Assembly: GCF_963678635.1 (NCBI RefSeq)
Contig: NC_087068.1
Coordinates: 34,541,436-34,605,435, forward strand
Source of the DNA: Symsagittifera roscoffensis
Taxonomy: Eukaryota > Xenacoelomorpha > Acoela > Convolutidae
Length of the DNA: 64,000 nucleotides
Direction of reading: 5' to 3'
In this document: piece by piece, positions 53,250-64,000 of the stretch
Layout of the letters: each line of letters starts with the position of its first letter
Numbering within the stretch: the first letter of the stretch is position 1
Translations under genes and position numbers: made by a program
Notes under the pieces: generated by a model
What the model saw: the letters and a program-made list of their open reading frames with translations, nothing else
Told to the model about the DNA's origin: nothing
The model's database searches: none

Positions 53250-55860
53250 GCTGGATGAAGTGTTATGATGAGGTGACTGAGGTGGGGGAAAGCAAAAAGT
53301 GGGATGATGAGGAGATTGTTCTGGAGGTTGGCTGGGTGGGAAAATGATGGATGGAGGGATCCAACTTGGCTGTTCTGAGAATGAAAATTAGTGATATGTG
53401 GTTGTTCTATACTTTGATTGTATGTGTCTTCCATGTTCGGTTGTTGGGTTATTATATGTTGAATTGGGCTTTGTGGATAATTTGATCTTGAAGTTATGAG
53501 ATCTGTTAGGGCGATGTTTCTGAAATTTGGTGGTACAAGAGATAGAGGGTAGTTCTGGTTGAGGTTTTGCAATTGTGGTGTTGTCGGTGTTGTATTTGGA
53601 TCGTTCCGTGATTCGTCATACGTGTTTGGTGTTGTTGATAGTTTGCTATTATATTCTTTTATTTGAGCGTCCAAAAGAGTTTTATTGATTGATGTTGAGA
53701 ATATTCCAAAAAATCCTGCAAAAAATATGCGTGCTACGCTTGCTTGTCTTTTTACTTGTGTGTGTATAGCGCATAAATTGTAGATTCCTTTTAAGAGAGA
53801 GAAAAGAAACTCAAGAAAATAAACATTGCGTATAATATAGTCAATCTTTCTAAGATGTAATAGGAACATCCTAGAAAGGCAAGAAGTTCGTTTTTTAGAT
53901 TCACAAAACTAAAATTATTTATTGGTGATATATCTTATGGTCTGTTTTTTTCGCCATTTTTGTAAATGTTATCTTTTATATCTTTAAAAAATCTGCTATA
54001 GTCTTCTGCGTATATGTGTGAAAAGCCTGCTGTTTCTGCAAGTTTGCGTAGGTTTTGATCTATTGTTGTGTTCAAATGTGATGTTGGATGTCGGATTTAG
54101 ACTATATACCAATTGATTATAAATCAATATTAGGGTTACGTGCAATAGCTTTAATGGTTTCTGGTGAAAAGTTTTTGAGTGGTTGCATTAGTGTAGGATA
54201 ATGTGTGAGAAGATAGTATTTATCTTCGTCAGGCTTTAATTGTACTACATTGTGGCTGTTTTCTGATCCACTTGGGACTGCTGTATCCCAAAAATCAGTT
54301 CTGCGAGAGAGTCTATCAACAAAATGTACTTCGTTTTTTAGAATATTGGGATTGTTTTAAAACATCTTTTATCTTCAAAAACAAATAAAGGTGATACTTT
54401 TTTGGTACAAGTGTAATATCATAATATGTTTCCTTCGTAATCAAAAAAATTTGATCCGTTTCCTGATAATAAATATCCTGCATAAGGGATTTTAAGTACT
54501 GCTAGTGCAAGTGATTGTAAAATCTGCGTGCGTTCAAGTTCGCATAATTGATTGAGTGTTTCAAGCTCTGTCAAAGACATTTCTTGAAAAAATCTACTTA
54601 TTGTGTGGTCCAATTTGATATCTAAGTGTATGTCATAGTGGGTTGCGCCAAAATGAGTGTTGTTCATAAGTAATAGTTCTTGTGAACGTGTACTGTCTGT
54701 GTCTTGTGGTTTTAATTTTCCACCAATTCATCCTGTGTTCTTTTGAAATTTCACTGGGACATATGAGTTTTCGTCAGTGGTTGTGTGAGATGCAGCCATT
54801 GGATGTATTATTAATTTTCAAGTGTATGTTCGTCTTCGTTTTCGACAAGAAGTTCTGAATATTGTGTTTTGCAAAGTGGTTTGGTGTAATTACCTGCTAG
54901 TTCAATTTCTGGGTATTTTTGGAAACGTGTCATTTTATTTTTTTTATTATGGAAGTTTCTAAGTTTATAATAAATTGATCAGGGCTTACATCATCAAACG
55001 GGATTGATTCAATGAAGTATTTTTGGTGAAATTTTATCATTCTAGCGTGTATTTTTGCTACTTGAAATGTGGTACAGCTATCTTCGGGGAACCAAACGAT
55101 TGATGCTTGTGTGCATGTAGTAGGATCGCAAAATCCTTGGTCGTTTTTGCAAGGGCGTCTGATTCCTTGGTAAAATATAGTGTCATCTTTTAAATCACGT
55201 GTTAGTTGTACTTTTTCAAGTTGTATTTTCCAATCAAAAAACATTATTTCTTGGTATCCACTATTTTTTGTATCTGCTTTACAATTTGAGAAGTTGTTCA
55301 TTCCATTGTGTGGTATCCAGTTTTTTATCATGGAGATCGTAAGTTAGTCTTCCATGTGCTCCGTGAATTGGGAATTTGTTATCTAATCTTAAATGAACTT
55401 GGTATTTTTCAAGTTCAGCTTGATGTGCGGAGTCTGGAAAAATTTGGAAGTTTTCTAGTTTTCTTTTTTTGCCTTTATTTGATGTGATTTTTGATCTTTC
55501 TAGTTCGTTTTTGCCATCGCCAGGGCTGAGGTGCAATAGTCTATTGATGTTACTTTTGTAGAAAGATTCATGGTCTAATCTGTTTTTGTTTCCATTTGAA
55601 ACTTGGGAACAATGTACTTTCTTTTCTGAAAATTTTGCTGTGATTTTTTATCCTGTTAGTGTTGTAGCTCGTGCTTTTGAGTATTGTGATGCTATCAACT
55701 TTGTTGTTTCGATTGATTGTGGTTCGGATTCACAATGAGTGACTTGGTTTATTGCATTTTTGTGTAATGTTTTTGTTCATTTTCTTCACATTCATAGCGT
55801 GTGACTAGCAAATCTTGGGGTCTTGTGCGGGGGGAAGAATTGTTGTGATCTGGTTTTAAA
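53027..55860 (-). pseudogene. Envelope-like glycoprotein of element 2, broken
   Basis: Pieces match element 1 env: start near 55860 with 'CEENEQK', 55536-55279 ('HGAHGRLTYDLHDKK'), 55331-54930 (Cys in 'RRPCKNDQGFCDPTTCTQA'), 54667-54419 ('LCELERTQILQSLALAVL', 'PYAGYLLSGNGSNFFDYE'), and 53869-53027 with the anchor 'ARIFFAGFFGIFSTSINKTL' and polar tail. At the position of element 1's stop (ATGA overlap) this copy reads TGG, so the tail frame runs on to 53027 and overlaps X. Confidence 0.62.
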
Positions 55861-55989
55861 AAAATGAAAAAGAAAAGAGTCTGAAAAATAAGTATCTTTA
55901 AAAGATACTTGCGTACGATAGTCCTGAATATGGATTACAAAAAGTGATATATCCAATTGTCTTTTTTGTGTATCTATTGAGTTTGAAGA

Positions 55990-57030
55990 TTATTTCTGTG
56001 GTATAAACGGAGGAGGTAAAGATTGAGCTGTTATATTTGGAGGGGCTAAGAGTAAGGGATGATGAATGCTATAATTTAATTTTACTGTGATTTCAATTTT
56101 TAGCGTCAAGTTGTCTTGGGTAAGTATTTGTTTATTATGGACATGAATATCTTTGTGAATGTCTTGTCGGTATTCTAATCTGTTCAGTGACCATTTGTGT
56201 AATCTGTGACTTTCGTGATTTTGTGCAATTGAGGCAGGGGGTGCTACGAATGTATTCCAATCTAATCGAATTTTTATGTTATTTGTTGATTTTTCTCCAT
56301 ATCTGGCGTCGAGATTTGTAGGAAAGTATGAAGGGAAAGGGGTTTGTGAAATTGGAGTTAAATAAGGGGTTGAAGGAAGTGAGAGAGTTTCAGATAGTGA
56401 TAAAGAGGTGTCAGATGAAACGTTTATTGGATCATTCACTAAGTTTGCTTCGCTCTGAGGAAAAATATGTGTCCCCAATAAGGGAGTTGTTCTGTATTGT
56501 TTGGGGGATTAAAAGGTTTTTCTCTGATTTGTTCAGATGTAGGAGTGGAACCTAAATTATTTGATGGGATATTTGATGTATGTTGTTGTGATGGGGTCTG
56601 TGGGGTACTTTGAGTTGTACTGCTAGAAAGATTCAAAGGATTTTTTTTTGGTGAATGAGGTGTGATGAATTGAACTCTGGGGTTTTGCAAGTTTCTATCT
56701 CGTCTTGGATGAATGATTTGTCGTTTTATTTCTAGTGTGTTTTGAATCTGACTTTGATGTCTTGCAATATTAAGATCTTGTTGGCGAGGGGGATATATAT
56801 TATATACTGGTACGTACTGTGGATCGCTCAGTGATTCTTGGCGAAGTACTGGCTCTAGTGGTTCGGAAAATCGTGCGTGTCTTTCTTCAAATGTTTATGG
56901 ATTGTCTTGACAAGAGATGCGTGTTGATGATTGAAGATTATTTGTTTGTGTATTTGTTGGTGTTGTTGGAGGTTCTTGGGACGTTGTTGGTGGGGACTGA
57001 TGTGGGGGTTGTTGATTAGCAGTTTTGGAA
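55990..57030 (-). pseudogene. Protein Y of element 2, one main frameshift
   Basis: Clearer than in element 1. The Pro/Thr/Gln-rich N-terminal part passes 'TFEERHARFSEPLEPVLRQE', then 56690-56439 ('QHTSNIPSNNLGSTPTSEQI'). A shift near 56470 leads to 56478-55990, with 'NLDARYGEKSTNNIKIRLDW', 'HKWSLNRLEYRQDIHKDI' and the end 'SLPPPFIPQK'. No known domain. It lies directly downstream of M. Confidence 0.6.
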
Positions 57031-57047
57031 AAAATTTCGAAAATTAT

Positions 57048-57239
57048 TTATTTAAGAAGAAATTTTATGTTTATTGTAATATTCTGAATGAAAAGCTTTA
57101 AAAGTACTGTTGCTAATGCGAAGGTTAGAATAGCCTTTTTTATACATTTGCATATTGTCATTAAGAGGGATGTCAAAAATGTGGGAAATATTATAAGCAG
57201 AAGAAAAACTTCTGTTCTACTGACTAGACGTTTGAACAT
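57048..57239 (-). CDS. Small two-helix membrane protein M of element 2
   Basis: Intact 63-codon ORF from ATG 57239. Two hydrophobic helices ('EVFLLLIIFPTFLTSLLMTI' and 'AILTFALATVLLKLFI') flank a short hinge 'CKCIKKA'. It matches 36997-37165 in plan and in the hinge. Membrane hairpin topology is predicted by eye; the viroporin analogy is inference. Confidence 0.65.
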   Translation of the reverse strand: MFKRLVSRTEVFLLLIIFPTFLTSLLMTICKCIKKAILTFALATVLLKLFIQNITINIKFLLK

Positions 57240-57249
57240 TTAGCTAGTG

Positions 57250-58130
57250 ATTTGAAATATCGTATCTGAAGAGGTGGTCAATGATTTTGGAGAAGTTTAC
57301 GTAGATTTGGGTTAGGGAATAAAAAGTGATGAGAAAGTTGCATAAAATTATCAGAGTGAGGATGAAAAATTTTAAAATATCGGATATGAAAACTACGGAA
57401 AAACTATCGGAAAAAAAAAGTTTGAAAAAATTTGAAAAAATTGAAAAAAGATTTGAAAGTATGCTATGAACCTGTGAACTGTTTGAGAAAAAAGCGTTTG
57501 AAGAAGTGATTCCTTACTCAAATTTTTTTTAATTTTTCGAGGCAAAATTGAAGTGTGGTCGGTTTATTTATTGATTTTTTGACAAGTGGGTTGGAGTTCG
57601 GCAATTTTTGAGAAGGGGAAGTTTGGAGGGCTACCAAGTGTCTTCTTACTTTTGTTGTTATTCATTGGATGTTGGGGGTATCTGAGACATATTTGTACTT
57701 TAGGCTAAGTAATCATGTTCATTTTGTTCTTTAGGCTATTTAATTTTTTTGCCTGAGAGATTTTTGAGGTCTAAATTGGGACAATATTGTTGATCTTTGT
57801 ACTAATTATTAGAGGAGGGTTGTAATATTTAAACTTTGTTTCCTTCAGGTGTCAATGTTTAGTGGTTTGCTTATTTTTGTCCTGGAGGTCTTTTAGTTAT
57901 AGTTAGAGATTGACTTGAAAGTGGTTATTTGACGGGTAGAGAAGTCGTGTTAAAAATGAGGTGATGATTCGTAGAAGCTTCTGATTGGCTGAATTTGAAC
58001 TAGTTTGTTCAAGTGCTTTTTGAGCTTGAAAATTGAAAAAATGTTCGTTCCATGAAAATATCTTCAAGAGGTGAAAATGTAAATTAAATTAAGGTGGTTT
58101 TTGAAATTCAACTTTCTCAAATATTTTAGA
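57250..58130 (-). other. Non-coding stretch between integrase and M (element 2)
   Basis: Counterpart of 37180-37982, with shared blocks such as 'tttgtactttaggcta' and 'gaggagggttgtaatatt'. No ORF. Confidence 0.45.
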
Positions 58131-58139
58131 TTGTGGGAT

Positions 58140-58560
58140 GAATGTTTTGTAATCTTTTCGTGGCTGAATACGGACTCGCCATGATTGTCTACGTGGAGAT
58201 TTTTCTTTTTGATCTTGTGGTATAATTTTTTCTTCCAATTTTCAATTTTTTCTCTCTGAGTGAGGTATCTTTTTGTTGTTTACGTGTTTTGAGATCTGTT
58301 TGGGAGGTTCTCTGTCCTTTTTATCTAATGGTTTTTGGAAGGGCTGCATATCAGAGCTTTGATTTTGACTTTGCTCTGAGCTATTTTGAATAACTTTAAG
58401 TCCTGTAAAAGAGTATAATTGAGTAATTTCTCGAAGCGCGTACTCTTTCGGGTAATACGGTAAAAGATTGTTTCGATGTTGAACAATTTCTTTTCTGTTT
58501 AAGTCTGTAAGTTTGTATGTTACATCAGTGGGTTTATCAATTATTTAGATCTGTTGATCA
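58140..58560 (-). pseudogene. Integrase C-terminal remnant (element 2)
   Basis: Readable pieces correspond to the element 1 integrase end (for example the 'LPYYPKEYALRE'-like stretch near 58440), but the GPY/F core is missing: sequence jumps from 'TDVTYKLTDL' (about 58510) to the segment that in element 1 lies near 38740. Confidence 0.6.
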
Positions 58561-58597
58561 TTCAGTATATCGTTTGTCATTTCCGTTGATGATACGC

Positions 58598-59023
58598 CTA
58601 AGATATTTGGTTTGAGTACGGTTTGTTTAATTGACGTGTCATGCAATCGTTGCATAATACTTTTATCCAAATTGGTGCATTTGGGAAAAAAAGTTTTTGT
58701 ATAAAGTTTGAGTATGTTTTTTCTGCTCCTGAGTGTCCTTTGGTGTGTAAAGAGTAGGAAATCTGGAAAATTATACGCAAAATACTTAAGAGTAAGCAGG
58801 TCACTTCGATATCAGTTGCTAGGTATTCTAGGATCTCTGTGTTTTCATTGATAGTGGTGTTGTTAAATTTTCTGAAATATCTATGAAGGGTGTTGTTTCC
58901 TAGTATGGCAGTATCGGCTTTAAGTGGCCTGGTTTTATACTTGTGCCAAGATTTTAGTTGTCTCATGACTGGATAAAGGTTTTGATGTTTTTGTAACAAT
59001 TCGAGTGCTATTTTTTCTGTCAT
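58598..59023 (-). pseudogene. Integrase N-terminal zinc domain, core deleted (element 2)
   Basis: 141 open codons. A conserved Pol linker ('ALELLQKHQNLYPVMRQLKS') leads to an HHCC finger: His pair in 'SLHTKGHSGAEKTY', Cys pair in 'VLCNDCMTRQLNKPY'. It stops at the place where element 1's catalytic core begins; the roughly 400-bp DDE core is absent, so this copy cannot encode an active integrase. Confidence 0.82.
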
Positions 59024-59199
59024 TGGTATAAAAGTGTTTTCAATTTCTATTTTTGATAGAGGTATTGTATCTAGTGGGTCATAAAGGTTAATAACATGGT
59101 TGATTGTATATTTTTAATCATTATTTTGTTGGGTCTGATAAATTGATTTTATCCGTGAGATTTTTTTTCTATTAAAGGGAATAGATCTTTTTTATATAG

Positions 59200-60780
59200 T
59201 TTTTGTTTGACTGTTTTTTGATGTGTGTTGTTTTTTATCCATAGGAGCTTTGGTATCGGTTTGAATGTATATTTCCTAAAAAATCTATTTCGTTATGATT
59301 ATTTTGACAATATATGTATTGTGGAAAATGTTGTACAATATTTATTTGTGATTGGTCTAGATCAGTTTTTACTGCATAATTTTATTGTAATCTTGGTGAT
59401 GTTTCATCTTTTGCAAGGAAAAGTTTTATATTTTGGTGGTATTTCAACTGTTGTTTTTCGTGTTATTAATTCAAGTGGTGTGTTTCTACTGAGAGTATCG
59501 GGTATTGCGAGGTTTTTTCCTGCTGTTCAAACTATATGCATGTTTGGAAATTTCACTAAAATTAGTTGAAATCTGTTAACTGTATGATTTGGGTTTGATT
59601 TTTGTGTAAGAAGAAAGATTATTGGTTTATGATCTGCAAATAGAACTGTTGGTTATTTAGATCCAAGTATCAAGAATTCATCTTCTGTAATGTATATTTT
59701 ATGGATGTGCATTCTTTCATAAGTGTAGAGAGTCTAAGTTCAGCTTGTGTGAATAGCCCAGAGTTTGCTGAAATGAGGTTCATTTTATTCGTTCCATTGT
59801 GAGATTGTAATAATGCTGCGCCGATGCCAAAGTTTGAGGCGTCGCACATGGCATAGAATGGTTGATTGAGATCTTGAATTTTGTTTGATAATTGTTCAGT
59901 GAGAAAAGTTTTTATTTCTTCAAAGCGTTTTTGGTGTTCTGTTGTCCAAAGAAAAGTTATTTTGTTGTCTAAGGATGTTATAGAATGATCTAAAGTATAA
60001 TTGCTTTTTGTATACGTATTTACTTAAGAAATATAAAATTCTTGTGTTTTTTTATTTGAAGGTGCTGGGAGTTTTCGGATTGCATCTATGCGAGATTTTA
60101 ACGGAGTTATAGTGTTTCTTTCTATAATATGCCCAAGGAATTTTACTCGCGTTAGAAAAAAGTGTGATTTATCTGTGGCTGCTTTCATGTTTTCTTGTAG
60201 TAATAATTGATGATATTTTTCGTTGTTTGTTTATGACTGCATAAAAACATCGTCAAAATCTGTGATTGCAATTTTATTGAGTTTAAGTGGTCTAAACATT
60301 TCAATCAAACCAAGCTTAAAATGCTGCTGGTTCATGGAAATTCCGTAGAATAATATTTTGAATTCGTATTGTTGATTTCCAATAACGAAATGTGTTAATC
60401 GTCGCGATTGTTCATCTAGTGCTATTTGGTTATATGCACTATTCGTGTCTGCTGTTCTGGAGTATTTAACGTTTATTTTTGTGAGAATTACTTGAATTGG
60501 TTCAATAGGTCAATTACATTTAGATTCATCAATTAGTGAATTGAGATATCTTGCATCTAGAACAATTTCTAAAGATTCTTCTTTTGCTAAGTGATAACGG
60601 GGTTTATGAATGTGTTACCCTTTGGCTGTCCTCTTTATTTACTGGAGAGATGATTTCATTTTGTTGTAGTATTTCAAGTATTTGGTTAAGTTTATCTTGC
60701 AAGTGAATTAGGACTTTTACCTGCTCGTTGTTTTCTGAAAACTGCGTCAAGATTTAGGGGATAAATTTAATGGCGAATTT
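59200..60780 (-). pseudogene. RT and RNase H remnants (element 2)
   Basis: No long ORF, but base-level similarity to 40067-41462 is evident throughout (for example 59810-59870, corresponding to 'CDASxFGIGAAL'; 60240-60290, the YLDD-region counterpart; 60400-60560, upstream RT). Numerous indels show strong decay. Confidence 0.7.
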
Positions 60781-60821
60781 ACTTTTCCAACATCAAATTT
60801 TGATGTTGCGTAAACTTTTGT

Positions 60822-61275
60822 TTATTTTAATAATATGTCAGCTAATTGTTTGAATTCTTTTTGTGTTGTCTGAGAGCGTTGAAAATTAAACATTGTTAGA
60901 AATTTTTGTTGTTCTTCCGTGTATTTTGACCTTTGAAATGTCGGTTTAAAATAGGGGGTCTTTGTGAAATAATCGGTATTTCGTTTTTCGTTGCTTAAAG
61001 TATTATAAATTGTCAATTCTTTGACAATTCTTTGATTGACGTAAATCTAATAGTTGTAAAACATTATTTACTCTATACGCTGTTTCTTTTGTGGGGGAAA
61101 TTGTTGCGTTAGTTTCAAAATAACTTAGGAGTCCTAGAGGTAAGGTTATTTTACATGGAAAATTGTTATAGATGTGTAAAGAAATCATATCGGAGTTTGA
61201 GTCTTTCATGTATTTGATAGTTGAAGTTGTTATTCGAAAAATTTTTTGAATTGGTCTGAATTCAAGGTCAGACAT
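60822..61275 (-). pseudogene. Protease-RT spacer of Pol (element 2)
   Basis: Two overlapping frames (61275-61003, 61016-60822) match the element 1 spacer: 'KITLPLGLLSYFETNATISP' and 'FLTMFNFQRSQTTQKEF'. One frameshift near 61010. Confidence 0.6.
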
Positions 61276-61619
61276 AAAGAATTGCTGTTTATTTTGTTCT
61301 TTATCATATTGGTGAACTTGTTAAATTGAAAATTTATGTACATTTACCGGTTGGTTGTTTATTCTTTGAAAAAATTAAAAATTCAAAGCTGTGTTTTTCA
61401 TTCTTGTTCATTTATCTTTTATATGAATTCTCTTATTTAAGATGTTTACTGTTGGTATATGTTTAATAATAATTGGAATTTCAATGATATTAGTTTTTAT
61501 ACCAGTGATGTGGAAGGTTTGCTTAAATGGTTTGCTCATGAGTTTGTTTTGTTCCATTGTTCGAGAGGAGACAAGGAAAAAAAGGATTTTTCCATAACTT
61601 GTTAAGGTTGATCATAGTG

Positions 61620-62160
61620 CGGTTGCTAGTCTGCTTGTTGTTTTGAAGGGTATTAATTTTGGGTGTAGAATTCTTATTTCATTCCAAGTGGGAATGTTTA
61701 TTTTAATTGATTCTGCTCCAGAATCTATTTAAAAATCTGTTTCAAGGTCTGGTGTTTGCGTTTGTTTGGATTTTGGACTTTCTAAAAGAAGTGGGATTGT
61801 CCATATTTTTTCCTTTTGTACCTGTGGTTCTTTAGGTATGTTTTTGATAAACTTTATTTGTGCTTGAGCATTCTGTGGTTTTTCTCCTTTTATTTCTTCT
61901 ACTACTTTTTCTATTTTTTCTTTTGTTGCGCAATTTGATACTGGTCTTGTATAATCGTTCAAAAAAAATTGGTCATGGTTTTGATATATGTGAGAATATA
62001 TCGGTTGTTCATATATAGTAGGTTCATAGTCATTTTCAACGTTTATCATATTAATTGAAATTGTGTTTTCTGTGTCACTTTCGCTGTCTGTGGATTCGCA
62101 TTTATGTGATTTAATTGTAATTCTGCGCTTTCATTGTTTTCATTACCAAGGGATCTGGTT
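61620..62160 (-). pseudogene. Aspartic protease with leader (element 2)
   Basis: 62049-61729 encodes the acidic and Lys-rich leader ('KIWTIPLLLESPKSKQTQTP'). A stop follows, then 'IDSGAESIKINIPTWNEI' with the DSGA motif, ending near 61620. Confidence 0.75.
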
Positions 62161-63196
62161 GAGTTTCTTCAGTTGATTGTTTTTGATATATTTGTCTTTG
62201 ATGTTTAGGTGTACTACTCCTATAATTATGTGGTGAATTTTGATAACGTGTGTTATTCCTATGATTGAGAGTAGTTCCTTTGCCTATCGTTATAGCTTGA
62301 ATTTCTTTTCTGTGAATTGTCACGTGATCTATTTTAATAAGTTTTATGTTTTGATCTGTTGTTAGAATAATCGCGTGATCGATTATTTTGATATATAGGA
62401 TTTCGACTGTTTGAATAGTTTCTATTCCTATTGTTGGAATAATTTCTTTATCGATTGTATGAAGAGTTTCTAGATCGATTGTTTGAATAATTTCTATTCC
62501 TAGAATTTGAATGGGGACTGGTATTAAACAAAAATTGAGGTTGGTTTGAACTTGATCTTGAATAGTTTTTTCGATATTGACTGTTTCGACTATATGATTG
62601 ACTATACCTGTTTTGTCAGAATTTTCGTGAAGTTTTTTGGTAGGGTGATCGTCCTCTATAGTTTGTATTATAGGGTGATTGTTGTCTAGAATAATTTGAG
62701 TTATTTGGAAGTGGTTTTCCTGAACTATTATTACTATGAATGTTTTTGTTGGGTAAATTTTGATCTTTCTTCATGTATTGATGAAATGTTTTCTGAGGTT
62801 CTCTATATTTTTGTGGTTTTTTTGGTTATTTTGTTGTTTTCGTCTGCATTTAGCATTGCTGGGTCCGTATCGTTGACAAAAATCACACCATTTTTTGATA
62901 GATGGTTCACCTTTAAACTTTGGGTTTTTCTCGTAGATGTTCAAAATTTCAGTGATTTTTTCGGAAAATTCTGTATCGGAGTCCTTGATATTGTTTATCT
63001 GTGAATTAGTAATTTGAATGTTGTTTACATATTGTAGATTTAAGTTTTCTGTTTCTTCTAGTTTCATAGTGATTTCTGCTAGCTCTAGTTTATCTACTAG
63101 TTTCCTAAAGTCTAAATCTAGTTCCCAGATTGAGGAAGGATGTGATGGTCTCTTTTTTATTGCTGTTTTTCGTAATTGAGGTGTTAGAGTCGTCAT
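62161..63196 (-). pseudogene. Gag C-terminal capsid and nucleocapsid (element 2)
   Basis: 63196-62771 gives the capsid end ('TLTPQLRKTAIKKRPSHP'), the coiled part and a knuckle CDFCQRYGPSNAKC, in which the His of CCHC is Pro. Broken Asn/Arg-rich repeats follow to about 62160. Unlike element 1, no stop interrupts the knuckle. Confidence 0.75.
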
Positions 63197-63660
63197 TAGG
63201 ATTTCTGTCTTCTTTGTATTTTTATAATCATGAGTATTGAGTGAGTATGCTTTTCGGACTAGTGCTTCAATTCTTACTGCAAATTGTTTTATTGTTTCAT
63301 TTGGTAGTCTACGAATTTTATTGCATTAAACTCTTTGATGTTACTTGTTTATTTCTGAATCAAACAATTTTGACAATTCTTGTGTGAATCTTTTCCATTC
63401 TGATTTTATTTCTTCAGGTAAAACTGAAACCATTTTTGGGCTGCACCGCCAAGTGTAGTTTGAATTAAAGCTGTGCGTCTATGTATCCAATTTTCATGAA
63501 GTGGCGTGGTATCTGTGCCTGTGAAAACCATTAGTGGTTTATTTAAAGTTATTGATGATCCACCCATTAGGTATAGATTCATAGTCATTAGTAGTGATTC
63601 TGCGGCAAGTGGCATTTGAGAAAAATTTGTTTGTTGGCTTTTTTTGTTAATTCGTGTTGT
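63197..63660 (-). pseudogene. Gag capsid region (element 2)
   Basis: 63615-63406 reads 'YLMGGSSITLNKPLMVFTGT' and 'TALIQTTLGGAAQKWFQFYL', matching element 1 but lacking about 30 residues between; the rest to 63197 is frameshifted. Confidence 0.75.
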
Positions 63661-64000
63661 TGGATTTAATAATATGGCAGTTGGACTTCGTTTTGCATTT
63701 GAGTTGGTTGGTATGATTGTGTGTTGACTGGATTTTGTTGTTGAAAGTTATTGTTGTTTGATGTTGGGTTATTTCTAGGTTGTCGTTTTTCTTCTTTTCG
63801 TGTGTGTGCGTGGTTCAAAAATGTCTTTTTGCTCAATGCTGTAAGTACGAGGTCTTTGGTTGGAGTAAAATCGTCATAGTATTCTTCGTCATCTGATGGA
63901 AAATAATTTTGTGCATAATAATGAGGTTGATTTTTAGTATTATATTATTTTGATTATTTTTATTTTGTTGAAAAAATGGGTAATTTGTATTTAGTTCTTG
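63661..64000 (-). pseudogene. Gag N-terminal linker, cut by window end (element 2)
   Basis: Gln/Asn-rich coding with a Ser/Asp cluster (about 63880-63900) like element 1's 'SSDDDDYHQP'. Continues beyond the window. Confidence 0.5.

Larger units (their letters stand above)
49632..64000 (-). mobile_element. Second env-bearing Ty3/Gypsy-type element (element 2), cut by window end
   Basis: Same gene order and orientation as element 1: 3' LTR, X, env, Y, M, INT, RNase H/RT, PR, Gag, leaving the window within Gag. It is clearly diverged in sequence, so this is a related subfamily and not a recent copy. The integrase core is deleted and RT is heavily fragmented. Confidence 0.88.

Overview
This is an AT-rich, intron-poor stretch of an invertebrate animal genome (no host gene is recognisable), made almost entirely of transposable elements in different states of decay. 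The Polinton/Maverick, the env-bearing Ty3/Gypsy-type elements, a MITE, tandem repeats and a 200-base assembly gap all indicate a metazoan nuclear scaffold. The species cannot be fixed; a cnidarian or arthropod is a guess.

Layout. 1-4440: non-genic sequence with one decayed SGNH-hydrolase-like ORF (999-1945, minus) and a diverged copy of a roughly 2.6-kb local repeat. 4447-24117: a whole Polinton of 19,671 bp with terminal inverted repeats ending AG...CT and a 6-bp target duplication GGCGTT. Its left half encodes protein-primed DNA polymerase B on the minus strand, carrying an internal 3-kb tandem duplication and A/T minisatellites. Its right half encodes on the plus strand several unknown proteins, an RVE integrase, two probable virion proteins, a small basic GSG protein, the major capsid protein and an adenain-type protease. 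Nearly every gene is broken by stops or frameshifts. 24118-29822: tandem 2.6-kb repeats, the sequence into which the Polinton was inserted. About 29826-30052: a MITE.

30242-48350: an 18.1-kb LTR retroelement on the minus strand. Order in its own direction: 5' LTR, primer site, leader with short repeats, long Gag, protease, RT, RNase H, integrase with a GPY/F-like end, a small two-helix membrane protein (M), a Pro/Gln-rich protein (Y), an envelope-like glycoprotein, protein X, long 3' UTR, 3' LTR. 49632 to the window end: a second, diverged member of the same family in the same orientation, lacking its integrase core and cut by the window edge. Comparing the two shows that M, Y, env and X are shared coding units and not chance ORFs.

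The most notable system is this large env-bearing Ty3/Gypsy-like family with accessory genes M, Y and X, which has the layout of a complex retrovirus. The second is the Polinton, whose insertion can be read to the base because paralogous empty sites lie in the same window. Reading frames were joined by eye; family assignments come from motifs and gene order, not from searches.
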